DNA from: Acidobacterium sp. S8
GTDB taxonomy: Bacteria; Acidobacteriota; Terriglobia; Terriglobales; Acidobacteriaceae
DNA length: 64,000 nt
Assembly (NCBI RefSeq): GCF_009765985.1
Contig: NZ_LMUM01000037.1
Span: forward strand, 736,747 to 800,746
Direction: 5' to 3'
Part shown: piece after piece, positions 42,575 through 51,821 of the stretch
Layout of the letters: the number at the start of each line of letters is the position of its first letter
How positions within the stretch are numbered: position 1 is the first letter of the stretch
The notes under the pieces: generated by a model
Database searches by the model: none
Seen by the model: the letters and a program-made list of their open reading frames with translations, nothing else
What the model was told of the DNA's origin: nothing
Program-made: the position numbers and the translations under genes

Positions 42575-43198
42575 ATGGGTTATTTGCAGCCGACCGATTA
42601 CGAAAATTTTGGGTTAGCGTCGGACACCACTGATGACTGGGTCACGGTGGCGTCGGCCTTGATTGATAGCCATTGCAGGCGTGTCAGTCTGAATCCTACG
42701 CAGTATGTAGAGCGGCTGCGACTGACTGCGGGATCGCAGACAGTGCGCTTGAGCTATCTTCCACTGGCGCCGATTGTGCCAGCCGCTTCACCTTTTGTAA
42801 ATATCCAGGCTCGTTATGCCCGGCCTCGTCGAGGGCAGATGATTTATCCGATGCAAGAGGAGATTGCGTGGGCATTTGCTTTACCGGGTGCATGGACGCA
42901 GCTTGATCCTTCTGCTGTCGATTTCGTTGCGGAAACGGGCGAACTGATTTTTCCAATGAACGTCCTGGGACTTCCTTACAACGAAGTGCAAGTGACATAT
43001 ACAGCTGGCCTCAGCACCATTCCCGACTCGGTGATGGCGGCATGTGCGCTGATCGTGAAGAACGCGCAGGCGACTCCTGGTCTGAACGTGAAGAGCAGCA
43101 AGATCGACACAATGCAGATGCAGTATTTTTCGAATTCATTGATTGACGGCACGGTGGAGAGTCTTTTGAAACCGTGGGTCGCGAACAGGCTGGGGTGA
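42575..43198 (+). CDS. Head-tail connector protein (gp6/gp8-like)
   Basis: I start the 207-residue protein at ATG 42575, because GGAG lies 6 bp upstream; ATG 42569 is possible. Residues 1-60 are helical (DYENFGLASDTTDDWVTVASALIDSHC), as in adaptor proteins of the HK97 gp6/phiE125 gp8 type. A beta-rich middle follows with a VDFVAETGELIFP segment. The C-terminus is helical. Its place immediately after the capsid gene supports a connector role. The family is inferred from size, order and secondary-structure pattern. Confidence 0.6.
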   Translation: MGYLQPTDYENFGLASDTTDDWVTVASALIDSHCRRVSLNPTQYVERLRLTAGSQTVRLSYLPLAPIVPAASPFVNIQARYARPRRGQMIYPMQEEIAWAFALPGAWTQLDPSAVDFVAETGELIFPMNVLGLPYNEVQVTYTAGLSTIPDSVMAACALIVKNAQATPGLNVKSSKIDTMQMQYFSNSLIDGTVESLLKPWVANRLG

Positions 43199-43201
43199 AT
43201 T

Positions 43202-43651
43202 ATGGGGAGTGATCTTAGCGTTAGAAACGCGAACCAGAGCCCCTTGCTGATGGCAGATGCGCTACTGCGGGCGGGCGGCGGTATAGCAGTGTCTCTCCTG
43301 GTAGCGCCTGCGACTGGCGACAGCAGCGACGCGGGACAGGTCGGAATCGATGCTCCGAATTTCCAGCTGCTTTCGCTGTCGCCTGCGATCTTCCGCAAAG
43401 CGCGTGCCACGATGCAGGAGGGCCGACCGCCTCTGTATGAGCTGTTGATTTCTGCTTCTTCTGTGCAGCAACAGGTAAGCGCGTTGCAATTTACTTCGGC
43501 GGATGCGCTCTTCGACAGCGCCGCAGGGGTGGAGATCAACGATGGACAGTTTCTGATAGAGTCCCGCTCTGTTTCAGAATCCCTGGGACAGGTGTATTTG
43601 TATCGACTTCTGTTACGTGAATCGCATGCGCTACTCCAGTCGATTCCATAA
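43202..43651 (+). CDS. Small head-tail joining protein
   Basis: A 149-residue protein beginning 3 bp after the connector stop. It has alternating strands and helices with an SPAIFRKARATMQEG segment and a conserved-looking ESRSVSESLGQVYLYRLLLRE end. This fits a head-closure or joining protein by order and size, but I do not recognise a domain. Confidence 0.5.
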   Translation: MGSDLSVRNANQSPLLMADALLRAGGGIAVSLLVAPATGDSSDAGQVGIDAPNFQLLSLSPAIFRKARATMQEGRPPLYELLISASSVQQQVSALQFTSADALFDSAAGVEINDGQFLIESRSVSESLGQVYLYRLLLRESHALLQSIP

Positions 43652-43668
43652 ACGTTTGTGAGGCTACC

Positions 43669-44157
43669 ATGCAAAATGCAATAGACACATTTTATGTGAC
43701 GCTGCGAAACCGGCTGGCCGCACTCAATCCGGGCCGGGTGATGATCCAGCGTGGCGTGCAAAGACCAGGAATCATGGTGGAAGACGCCGAGGGAGTTGTC
43801 GCGCAAATGCCGGGAGATGTTTTCGTACTGCGTTGGTCGGAGCTTCAAACTGACACCCAATTGCCATGCGTTCTGGCACAGATGACGTGCGAGATTCACT
43901 ACACGACCGGCGGCACACAGCCCAACTCTGGCCTGGATCGAGGCCGCGCGATGGAGGAGATGGATGCAGAGCTGCTTTCAATCATTTCGCCTGGTTGCGC
44001 GCAAAAGATGAACTACACGCAGGCTCCGGCAGCGGCTATGGAGACACGAGTTTTCTGGCCAGGCGCACAATTCGGCGCGCTCACGGTATCGCGTGAGCGC
44101 ATGGCTCGTATAGCGAAGGTGAATGTATTTGCGTTTCAGGAGCAAGGCGAATTATGA
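43669..44157 (+). CDS. Neck/tail-completion-like protein
   Basis: A 162-residue protein starting 17 bp after the previous stop. An N-terminal helix (DTFYVTLRNRLAALN) is followed by strands and a helix near the middle (GRAMEEMDAELLSII). The stop overlaps the next start in ATGA (translational coupling). Size, position and secondary structure fit a tail-completion protein. No recognised domain. Confidence 0.5.
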   Translation: MQNAIDTFYVTLRNRLAALNPGRVMIQRGVQRPGIMVEDAEGVVAQMPGDVFVLRWSELQTDTQLPCVLAQMTCEIHYTTGGTQPNSGLDRGRAMEEMDAELLSIISPGCAQKMNYTQAPAAAMETRVFWPGAQFGALTVSRERMARIAKVNVFAFQEQGEL

Positions 44158-45134
44158 GCACGAACGCAGTTACAAATTACGCGATGCTGCCAACCATCAG
44201 CCGCCGGGTGCGCGCCTATTTTGCGCCAGTGGATCGCGTACATCAGACCCCATCCATATTTGATCCGTCGCAGACAGGCAGATTCCTGCTTGATGCGCCG
44301 TCTGCCCCATGGATCGATCTCGGATGGATCGAGAATTTCGCTCGCAAATCGACGAGCGCGATTGACGCGCTGAACAGCGGTTTGCCTAGCACTGCGCAAT
44401 ATCAGATTCGCGAGACCACGGGCGCGACGTTATCGTTTCGCTTTAAGGTCTGGAGCAAGCTGACGATGGCGCTTACCGCTGGATCGCAACATATGAATCT
44501 TATCCAGCCGCTGAACGGCAGCGGCGCCAACGGCTCCGGGACGAAGGGGATTGCGGCAGTCAGTGCCCAAACGGGTTCCACGGCTACCAGCATCGCTTTG
44601 AATGCAACAGATACAGCTTTATTTTCTCCCGGTAGTTTAGTCGTAGTCGATGTGGACTATGCAGGACAAACAGGATTTGTTGGCAGCGGAGTTTCCGCGG
44701 CGTATGTGCGCAGCGCGGCGGGCGTCAACAATGATCCTGATTACATCCGCAGGGTTACATTTAACGTCGCGCGTGTGTCGCAGGTGAACACGTCCGGTCT
44801 GCAACTTGCTCAACCGTTGCTCGCAGGTGCTCCCGCGCCTGGGATGAAGGTACAGCCGATCGTCGGGTTTGTGGATCGTGAGGGCGGAAGTTTTTTTCAG
44901 GAATGGTCTGCGGTTTTTGTTTTGCCGGGGGAACAAGGTGACCGTGTGATCTTCCACTATCCACGCTTGCAGGCGATGCAGGGAGCGGCGGAAAGCGGCG
45001 ATGCCCTCGCAGCACCACTCGAACGAATCTCGCTCGATGCGAGCTTTCGCGCGCTTCCCGTCACCGATAGCAACGATGGTGAGCATGTGGTGTGCTTTCG
45101 CAGCTTTCTTCCTGGCACTATGACGCTCATCTAG
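44154..45134 (+). CDS. Tail-tube-like structural protein
   Basis: A 326-residue beta-rich protein, start overlapping the previous stop (ATGA). It has repeated strand patterns (TGATLSFRFKVW, SALNATDTALFSPGSLVVVDVDY, RVTFNVARVS) and a late VVCFRSFLPGTMT. A tube protein of the tail or a decoration protein is the most likely role. Size is above that of minimal tube proteins. No recognised family. Confidence 0.5.
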   Translation: MSTNAVTNYAMLPTISRRVRAYFAPVDRVHQTPSIFDPSQTGRFLLDAPSAPWIDLGWIENFARKSTSAIDALNSGLPSTAQYQIRETTGATLSFRFKVWSKLTMALTAGSQHMNLIQPLNGSGANGSGTKGIAAVSAQTGSTATSIALNATDTALFSPGSLVVVDVDYAGQTGFVGSGVSAAYVRSAAGVNNDPDYIRRVTFNVARVSQVNTSGLQLAQPLLAGAPAPGMKVQPIVGFVDREGGSFFQEWSAVFVLPGEQGDRVIFHYPRLQAMQGAAESGDALAAPLERISLDASFRALPVTDSNDGEHVVCFRSFLPGTMTLI

Positions 45135-45183
45135 GTGCTGATGAGCTCTGTAATACCTTTTGCGCGCTGAGGAAATCAATCTG

Positions 45184-47499
45184 ATGATCCTGACAATAGA
45201 TAATCTGGACGGGAACGGTCCGCTGAATTACTCCAGGACTGTGATGGCAAAGGCTCCGCTGCGCATCCAACGACAGTTAAACGAGCCGTCCACATGCAGC
45301 TTTACGCTGCTGCCAATGGCTTCAAACATGTCCGTGCCTCTGCGCCTTGCACGCGTCATCGTGAGCGATGACAACGGCATTATCTTGTTTACGGGATATG
45401 TGGCCAGCGAACCTGCACTGATACAAGCTGGAGAAGGCACAGAAGGACCGGTATACGAAGCGGTCGTTTCGGCGATAAGTGACGAAGTGCTGCTGGATAT
45501 GCAGGGCATTTCACAAGCGACCTCACGTTTTGCGCTGCCTGCAGGGGAGACCGCGCAAATGCTCACTGGCATCGTGGATCCAACGCGCTTTACCTATAAC
45601 ACCGCCCAGGCGACAGGTGTCGTGGGAAGGTTTGTTGCCGAGCCGGGAGAGGCATGGTCCGGCAATGTCGGTCTTCTCGGTTCCAGCTCAGGCAATGCGT
45701 ATCGCGTCATTTCCGGTGGCTTAACGATGGCGCCCGTAGGTGATGTCACGCATTCACTCAGCGAAAGCGATGGAACTCTGCAGGTGAGTAAGCTACAGGC
45801 TTCCATGGTGAAGATGCTGGCCAACGACGTGACTGTCTGTGGACAGGAGGAACCGAGCGCTTATATCACCGAAGTCTTCGCGGGCGATGGTACAACCGTT
45901 CTTTTTGATTTAACCGAGGTGCCTTTCTTTCCTACCTCTTCGAAGACGCATCCGCTGTCGGATCTCTTTCAGACGCCTGCTGTCAATATGCAACTATGGC
46001 AGTTACAGGATACGGGAACTCATATTTCGATTACCTCGAATGGGCTTACCTGCACGGGCGGCAATGGGCTGGATGGAGAAACCACTCTATTCGCTAACAG
46101 CGACCTGGAGCTTGGCGGATCGCTGGTGATCGAGGCGAACGGCGTGGTTATCAGTGCAGGCAGCACGGGCGTGATCAGCGGACTTTATGCGGGCGACATC
46201 AATATCCCAGACTGTGTTGCCGGCTTTCAGGTGCTTCAGAACAGCGGAAATTCGCTGATCTCGCCTTTGATTGACGGCCTTAGCGCAGGCAGTTCATTTT
46301 CTCCGGTTGCGGGCCATGTTTACACGTTGCGCACGCGGCTGTATGCGAAAGAGATGCAGCGTGTTTTACAGGCCTACTATGCAATGGGAGATAGCGGGCT
46401 GCAGCTTTGGGGCGGCACGGCTACTCCTTGTGGGATAAATGTCGTACTCGAGATACAAGACACCACGAATGGCGTGAATGCGACACCCGTGGTGTTGTAT
46501 GACGGATCGCTAGCAATCACTCCTTCGGTTTGTACTTTTGCTCTATTAAACAGCACAAATCTTATCTGTACGATTCGCAGTGTGGATGTAATCCAGGAAG
46601 GCCCTGCATGGGTGACAAGTATTCCTCCGGGTGGCAACGTGATGACACGACGCCTGGGCACGACAGCACAAGGAGCGGACTGCAAGATTGAGCGAACCGG
46701 GAAACTTCGCTTTTATCCCACCAGCGTGCCGCAAGCCGGGGAGCTGGTGTTCGTCTCCTATCGCAGCAAGTGGCGCGCAGTGGCAAGAAAGGCAAACAAT
46801 ACCAGCGTCTCACCACAAAACTCTTCCCAGCTTCCGTCCACCGCGTGCTGGTTCGGCACTGTGACCAATCCCCAGGCAATAAGCTCTGTGGACTGTGAAA
46901 ATGCGGCCGCCGCGTTACTCAGCTTGTCATCGAGCCGCGCAGCCGCATGGACGGGAACCTATACAGGCTGGAACATGGAAGCGCAGGGCGACATCTGGCC
47001 CGGTGACGTTCTGGCGGTGAGCTCTACATCTGCCAGCATGAGTGCGAATCTTATTGTGCGCAGTGTACAGGTCGATATTGGCTGCACCGTGCCACAAATG
47101 AATCAGTACACCATTCGCTTTGCAAACGACTGGGCGGATGCGCTCGCAATCAAAACCTCTTCCACCGTACCTGCGGACGCATGGTTGCCGCAGCAACCAC
47201 AGGCGGTCGAGCCGCTGGCTAATCTGCTGACACTGAATCCGTCATCGATTACCGGCAGTGAAATTCAAATCAGTGCGGGTGCAACGCCGCCTCCGGGCGG
47301 TGGTTTCGAGGTGCGGCGGCGCGACTGGTCTTTCGGTCCGGGAACGGATTCTGATCTCGTGCTGCGCAGCCCCGCCAGCAACTTCACCATTCCTCGCGAA
47401 GCTGCAATAGAGCAATATTACGTGCGCATGTATGACGGTTCCACACCACCGAATTATTCGCGTTTTTCGAGCGCCATCTTCGTCAACGTACCGCTCTAA
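45184..47499 (+). CDS. Tail hub/receptor-type large structural protein
   Basis: A 771-residue protein from ATG 45184, after GAGGAAATC. The N-terminal 100 residues (ILTIDNLDGNGPLNYSRTV then an RPI/RIQRQLNEPSTCSFTL segment) resemble N-terminal hub or distal-tail domains. The centre is beta-rich with many Thr/Ser/Gly repeats. The C-terminus has a fibronectin-like ending (DWSFGPGTDSDLVLRSP, then EQYYVRMYDGS). It would sit at the tail tip. No tape-measure gene lies between it and the tube-like gene. Confidence 0.5.
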   Translation: MILTIDNLDGNGPLNYSRTVMAKAPLRIQRQLNEPSTCSFTLLPMASNMSVPLRLARVIVSDDNGIILFTGYVASEPALIQAGEGTEGPVYEAVVSAISDEVLLDMQGISQATSRFALPAGETAQMLTGIVDPTRFTYNTAQATGVVGRFVAEPGEAWSGNVGLLGSSSGNAYRVISGGLTMAPVGDVTHSLSESDGTLQVSKLQASMVKMLANDVTVCGQEEPSAYITEVFAGDGTTVLFDLTEVPFFPTSSKTHPLSDLFQTPAVNMQLWQLQDTGTHISITSNGLTCTGGNGLDGETTLFANSDLELGGSLVIEANGVVISAGSTGVISGLYAGDINIPDCVAGFQVLQNSGNSLISPLIDGLSAGSSFSPVAGHVYTLRTRLYAKEMQRVLQAYYAMGDSGLQLWGGTATPCGINVVLEIQDTTNGVNATPVVLYDGSLAITPSVCTFALLNSTNLICTIRSVDVIQEGPAWVTSIPPGGNVMTRRLGTTAQGADCKIERTGKLRFYPTSVPQAGELVFVSYRSKWRAVARKANNTSVSPQNSSQLPSTACWFGTVTNPQAISSVDCENAAAALLSLSSSRAAAWTGTYTGWNMEAQGDIWPGDVLAVSSTSASMSANLIVRSVQVDIGCTVPQMNQYTIRFANDWADALAIKTSSTVPADAWLPQQPQAVEPLANLLTLNPSSITGSEIQISAGATPPPGGGFEVRRRDWSFGPGTDSDLVLRSPASNFTIPREAAIEQYYVRMYDGSTPPNYSRFSSAIFVNVPL

Positions 47500-47554
47500 A
47501 GCAACTCATTACCGACTTTTCATTCAATCCTAAAACAATAAAGGTGCATCGATC

Positions 47555-47797
47555 ATGAGCTTCCCACACGTGGGGCTTTGGACTGGCGGCGCTGCGCAGT
47601 CCTTCTGGACGGGCGCGGGTGCGCTCTGGATTTTTTCGGCTGCGGTAAGCGCAATGAGCCCGCCTGCGGCCAACAGCGTCGGATTTTACGCGTGGCTCTA
47701 CCGTTTTACCCATCTCTTAGCCGCAAATCTGGATCGCGCCCTCGGGCCTGTGTCCGGTCAACCGCATACCGATTTTTCAAATAAGGAGAAAGCATAA
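47555..47797 (+). CDS. Small hydrophobic protein, possible holin
   Basis: An 80-residue protein with hydrophobic segments at about 10-33 and 41-58 (FWTGAGALWIFSAAV, FYAWLYRFTHLLAANL) and a charged tail. Placement at the end of the late genes suits a holin or other membrane protein of the particle, but no lytic enzyme accompanies it. Confidence 0.4.
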   Translation: MSFPHVGLWTGGAAQSFWTGAGALWIFSAAVSAMSPPAANSVGFYAWLYRFTHLLAANLDRALGPVSGQPHTDFSNKEKA

Positions 47798-47799
47798 AA

Positions 47800-48081
47800 A
47801 TGGCGAACATATTACTCGGAATGGAACACGGCGTTGAAGTAGCTGCCGAAGATGTCCTCAAATTCGTGAGTGGCGCTAAAGCAGCAACCAGCAAAGTTTC
47901 GCCCGATGTGGTGGCGGCTCTTGGCGTTCTGCTGGGCACCGTTGCCAAAACGATTGGCGACATAAACAGCGTTGTGGCGAACCCGCTGAATCTTTCGCTG
48001 GATGCCACTACCATTCAGGATCTGAGAACAGTATGGCCGGCGATCGTTCAGTTCGCTGGATCCATCGGCATTAAGCTGTAA
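47800..48081 (+). CDS. Small helical protein at cassette end
   Basis: A 93-residue protein starting 2 bp after the previous stop. A central segment, VVAALGVLLGTVAKTIGDIN, is hydrophobic enough for a membrane helix. Both flanks are mildly charged. I recognise no family. Together with 47555-47797 it may form a two-component holin-like pair; that is inference from position and hydrophobicity. Confidence 0.4.
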   Translation: MANILLGMEHGVEVAAEDVLKFVSGAKAATSKVSPDVVAALGVLLGTVAKTIGDINSVVANPLNLSLDATTIQDLRTVWPAIVQFAGSIGIKL

Positions 48082-48101
48082 TAACTTCGAGCGATGAGTC
48101 T

Positions 48102-48178
48102 GCCGTCCTGAGCGCAATTCCGTGTGATTTTCTGATCGGATAAGAAAGCATCTCTTTCGCTGCGCTCAGGATGGCGGC
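48102..48178. repeat. Dispersed intergenic palindrome, copy D
   Basis: An imperfect inverted repeat starting GCCGTCCTGAGCG and ending GCGCTCAGGATGGCGGC. It lies exactly between the last cassette gene and purE, so it may mark the join. It is related to the repeats at 22856, 49871 and 55507. Confidence 0.6.
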
Positions 48179-48242
48179 GCGCTCACCTTCTTTCATACAG
48201 TGGATCGGAACCACGAGTCGACTTCCGCACTATAATCCACCT

Positions 48243-48734
48243 ATGGAGCACGCCCCGCTTGTCGGCGTGGTGATGGGCAGCAAGAGTGATTATGAAGTGC
48301 TGAAAGCTGCCGTCGACCTGCTGAAAGAATTTTCCATTCCTTATGAAGTGCGAGTGGTTTCCGCGCATCGCACTCCCGACTGGCTTTTCACCTATGCAGA
48401 GCATGCGGAATCGCGCGGCCTTCGCGTGATTATCGCAGGAGCCGGCGGCGCAGCGCATTTGCCCGGCATGTTGGCAGCAAAGACACTTGTGCCTGTACTC
48501 GGTGTGCCTGTTCCTGCAACGATGCTCAACGGTATCGACTCTCTTCTTTCCATCGTGCAGATGCCGAAAGGCGTCCCGGTAGGCACACTCGCTATTGGCA
48601 AGCCTGGGGCAGCCAACGCTGCACTATTTGCGGCTGAGATTCTGGCGATAACCGACCAAGAGCTGCGCGAGCGCCTGCGCTCATGGCGCGAGTCTCGCAA
48701 GGAAGAAGTTCTAGCTGAGGAGCTGCCGCAGTGA
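48243..48734 (+). CDS. purE: N5-carboxyaminoimidazole ribonucleotide mutase
   Basis: A 163-residue protein starting [18 protein letters not shown]; an in-frame open stretch upstream is not used. The family motifs [13 protein letters not shown] and [12 protein letters not shown] are intact. It turns N5-CAIR into CAIR in purine synthesis. It overlaps purK by 4 bp. Confidence 0.97.
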   Translation: MEHAPLVGVVMGSKSDYEVLKAAVDLLKEFSIPYEVRVVSAHRTPDWLFTYAEHAESRGLRVIIAGAGGAAHLPGMLAAKTLVPVLGVPVPATMLNGIDSLLSIVQMPKGVPVGTLAIGKPGAANAALFAAEILAITDQELRERLRSWRESRKEEVLAEELPQ

Positions 48735-49864
48735 GCGCGATCCTTCCCGGCGCAACCATCGGTATTCTTGGCGGCGGGCAGCTTGGCCGCATGACCGCCA
48801 TGGCAGCCCGCTCGCTCGGCTACCGCATTCAGGTCATGGATCCCGATCCTTCATGCCCGGCGCGATTTGTTGTCGACGCCTGCTTTGAAGGCTCATGGGA
48901 CGATGCCCGCGCTGCTGCAAACCTGGCGCGTGGATGCGACGTCATCACACTGGAAATTGAACAAATATCGGTAGCAAGTCTGGAAGCTGCGCAAAAGTAT
49001 GCGCCGGTGCGCCCGGGCATTGCCATGATGCGGACCATTCAGGATCGCATCCTGCAGAAGAACTGGTTGGTCGAACACGGTCTTCCCGTCGGCGAATTCC
49101 GCACCATCGAATCAGAGGCCGATCTTGAAGCAGCTATTCCTGCTCTCGGTGGCCGCTGTTTCGTGAAGAGCGCACGCGGTGGGTATGACGGCCGCAGCCA
49201 GGTAAAAATTGGCTTCGGCGATCCAGTCAGCGCGGCTGAAGCATGGCGTTTGCTTGGAGAACGGCCAGCGGTTGCAGAACAAGCACTAGATCTCGAGAAA
49301 GAGATCTCGGTGATGGTTGCTCGCACGCCGAACGGCGAGGTAAAGAGCTATCCCTCGGCCGAAAATTACCATGAAAATCAGATTCTGGCCTGGAGTGTCA
49401 TTCCCTCTTCGGTTCCCGCCGATGTGGAAGCGAAGGCTCAGGAAATGGCACGACGCATCGCCGATCAAATGCAGCTCGAAGGCATTCTTGCAGTAGAGAT
49501 GTTTCTCACGCGAGACGGGCGGCTGCTTGTGAATGAGCTGGCTCCGCGTCCGCACAACAGCTACCACGCCAGCGAGCGCGCCTGCGTTACCAGCCAGTTC
49601 GAGCAAATTGTCCGCGCTGTCTGCGATCTACCGCTCGGAGATGTCGCACTGGTCAAGCCCGCCGCGATAGCAAACCTGCTGGGCGATCTTTGGCTCAATC
49701 ATGAGCCGAAATTCGATCGCGCTCTCACCGTGCCGGGAGTTGGGCTGCATTTGTATGAAAAGCACTCAGCGCGTGCTGGTCGCAAGATGGGACATCTTTC
49801 TGCGATAGGCGACACGCCGCAGGATGCGGTTGCGCGCGTACTCGAGGCAAAGGCGTTGCTCTAA
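48731..49864 (+). CDS. purK: N5-carboxyaminoimidazole ribonucleotide synthase
   Basis: A 377-residue ATP-grasp enzyme started by GTG that overlaps the purE stop (GTGA). It has [14 protein letters not shown]-grasp segments [15 protein letters not shown] and [12 protein letters not shown], and [12 protein letters not shown]. It makes N5-CAIR from AIR, bicarbonate and ATP, directly supplying PurE. Full length. Confidence 0.97.
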   Translation: MSAILPGATIGILGGGQLGRMTAMAARSLGYRIQVMDPDPSCPARFVVDACFEGSWDDARAAANLARGCDVITLEIEQISVASLEAAQKYAPVRPGIAMMRTIQDRILQKNWLVEHGLPVGEFRTIESEADLEAAIPALGGRCFVKSARGGYDGRSQVKIGFGDPVSAAEAWRLLGERPAVAEQALDLEKEISVMVARTPNGEVKSYPSAENYHENQILAWSVIPSSVPADVEAKAQEMARRIADQMQLEGILAVEMFLTRDGRLLVNELAPRPHNSYHASERACVTSQFEQIVRAVCDLPLGDVALVKPAAIANLLGDLWLNHEPKFDRALTVPGVGLHLYEKHSARAGRKMGHLSAIGDTPQDAVARVLEAKALL

Positions 49865-49870
49865 ATTGCC

Positions 49871-50001
49871 GTCATTCTGAATGAGCGAAGAATCCAGAAG
49901 AGCTAACGTAAACGAAACTTCTCATAGGTTCTCCTGAAAAACCTAAAACAGCCGAGCAGCAATGAAACATTCTCTGGATTCTTCGCTTCGCTCAGAATGA
50001 C
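49871..50001. repeat. Dispersed intergenic palindrome, copy B
   Basis: Begins GTCATTCTGAATGAGCG and ends CGCTCAGAATGAC, with inner GAAGAATCCAGA and TCTGGATTCTTCG arms. Lies between convergent purK and the E2 gene. Its loop of about 60 bp has no coding sign. Confidence 0.75.
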
Positions 50002-50025
50002 TCGGTCTTACATGACGTCAAAATA

Positions 50026-50056
50026 AAAAAGGCAGGCTCCAAGAGCCTGCCTTTTT
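50026..50056. terminator. Bidirectional terminator between purK and E2 gene
   Basis: A 13-bp stem AAAAGGCAGGCTC with complement around CAA, with A and T runs on both sides. It serves both convergent genes. Confidence 0.85.
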
Positions 50057-50071
50057 ACCGAAGAACGACAG

Positions 50072-51721
50072 TTAGCCGATATCCTCATTCCAGTTTTCGA
50101 GGTACTTCTTCACCTCTACCATGAACTTACCTGCATCGGCGCCGTCGATGATGCGGTGATCGAAGCCAAGCGTCAGGTGGATCATGTGGCGGATCGCAAT
50201 CGAGTCTGTCCCGTCCTCATTGGTGACGACGGCAGGCTCCTTGAAGAGTCCGCCAACCCCGAGAATCGCGCTCTCCGGCTGGTTAATGATTGGCGTACCG
50301 AACTGCTCGCCAAAAATTCCCGGATTTGTAATCGTGAAGGTGCCAGATCCTACTTCATCCGGTTTCAGCTTCTTGCCGCGTGCGCGTTCTGCCAGATCGG
50401 CAATCGCGCGGGCGACGCCCACAAAGCTGCGTTCCTCCGCCTGCTTGATCACCGGAACGATCAAACCCCAATCGAGCGCGACTGCGATGCCGATATTAAT
50501 GTTCTTGTGATAGCGGATCGCATCGCCTTCCATCGAAGCATTGACAATCGGCATCTTGCGCAGCGTCGCAATCACAGCACGCGAGATGAACGGCATATAG
50601 GTGAGCTTCACGCCATTGCGCTGCTCGTACTTCGACTTTTCTTTCTCGCGGATTTTGACGATGCGCGTGAAGTCAATCTTGAAGACGGTATGCACGTGCG
50701 CGTTAGTGTGCTTGGAATCGACCATGCGCTGCGCAATGATCGAGCGCATCCTTGAAAGCGGCACCAGTTCGCCGGGAAGCGCCGGGGTCGTCGGTGCAGC
50801 GGGAGCAGCCGGCTTTGCAGCAGCAGGCTGCGGCGTCGCTGCCGGTGTGCTGACCGGGGCAGCTGCCGCAGGAGCGGGTGCTGCGCTTCCAGCGCCATGC
50901 TTTTCGAGGAAGCTGGTGACATCGTTTTTCGTGATGCGACCGCCGGCTCCGCTGCCCTGAACCTGGCTCAAATCAAGATTGTTGTCCTTGGCCATCTTGC
51001 GGACCAGCGGCGAGGAGCGCACATCTTCGCTTACGCTGGCGGCCGGTGCCTGAGGTGCGGATGCGGCGGGAGCGGCTTCGGTCTTCGCAGGAGCTGGTGC
51101 CGCAGGAGTTGCTGCCGGAGCTGCGCTCACCCGTGCAGTGCCGCCGATGACGCCAACAACCGTGTTGATCTGCACAGTATTTCCAGCAGGAACTTTGATC
51201 TCGGACAGAACTCCTGCTGCAGGCGACGGAATTTCCGCGTCTACTTTGTCGGTCGAAATCTCAAAGAGCGGCTCGTCGCGCTGCACGCTGTCGCCAACCT
51301 GCTTGAGCCACTTGGTGATCGTGCCCTCAAAGATCGATTCGCCCATCTGCGGCATCACGATATCTGTTCCCGGGCCTGCTGCGGCAGGAGCAGCAGGGGC
51401 TGGGGCTGCAGGCGCCTCATCTGCCGGAGCTGTCGGGCTTGGTGCGGCGGCCGCAGGTGTCGGAGCTGATGCTGTAGCCGAACCTGACTCATTGATCACA
51501 CCGACTACAGTATTGATCTGAACGGTCGCACCCTCGGCAATCTTGATCTCAGAAAGAACGCCTGCCGCCGGCGACGGAATCTCCGCGTCTACCTTATCAG
51601 TCGAAATTTCAAAGAGCGGCTCGTCGCGTTGCACAGTATCGCCCGGCTTCTTGAGCCATTTGGTGATCGTTCCTTCAAAAATCGACTCGCCCATCTGGGG
51701 CATGATTACGTCAGTCGGCAT
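50072..51721 (-). CDS. sucB: Dihydrolipoamide acyltransferase (E2) with two lipoyl domains
   Basis: A 549-residue E2 subunit. Two lipoyl domains (about 2-77 and 120-196) each carry the lipoyl-lysine motif EISTDKVDAEIPSP. Ala/Pro linkers separate them from a peripheral-subunit-binding domain (SSPLVRKMAKDNNLDL...GAGGRITKNDV, about 233-275) and the acyltransferase core ending in GFDHRIIDGADAGKFM, with the active-site His. It transfers acyl groups in an oxoacid dehydrogenase complex, most likely 2-oxoglutarate (succinyl) type, but pyruvate or branched-chain types are not excluded. The lipB and lpdA genes lie upstream on the same strand. Confidence 0.9.
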   Translation of the reverse strand: MPTDVIMPQMGESIFEGTITKWLKKPGDTVQRDEPLFEISTDKVDAEIPSPAAGVLSEIKIAEGATVQINTVVGVINESGSATASAPTPAAAAPSPTAPADEAPAAPAPAAPAAAGPGTDIVMPQMGESIFEGTITKWLKQVGDSVQRDEPLFEISTDKVDAEIPSPAAGVLSEIKVPAGNTVQINTVVGVIGGTARVSAAPAATPAAPAPAKTEAAPAASAPQAPAASVSEDVRSSPLVRKMAKDNNLDLSQVQGSGAGGRITKNDVTSFLEKHGAGSAAPAPAAAAPVSTPAATPQPAAAKPAAPAAPTTPALPGELVPLSRMRSIIAQRMVDSKHTNAHVHTVFKIDFTRIVKIREKEKSKYEQRNGVKLTYMPFISRAVIATLRKMPIVNASMEGDAIRYHKNINIGIAVALDWGLIVPVIKQAEERSFVGVARAIADLAERARGKKLKPDEVGSGTFTITNPGIFGEQFGTPIINQPESAILGVGGLFKEPAVVTNEDGTDSIAIRHMIHLTLGFDHRIIDGADAGKFMVEVKKYLENWNEDIG

Positions 51722-51821
51722 GGATTCCCTTTCCGGAGTAGTGCAAACACCCGTTTGCGCAAATATTGATTATAAATCGGTGTTCCGGCCCCTGAGGTCG
51801 TGCGAGGCCAAACGGTTTAGT

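Noticed and set aside
51140-51720. Repeated DNA suspected to be an insertion or assembly duplication
   Set aside because: The two copies encode successive lipoyl domains in frame, a normal E2 arrangement.
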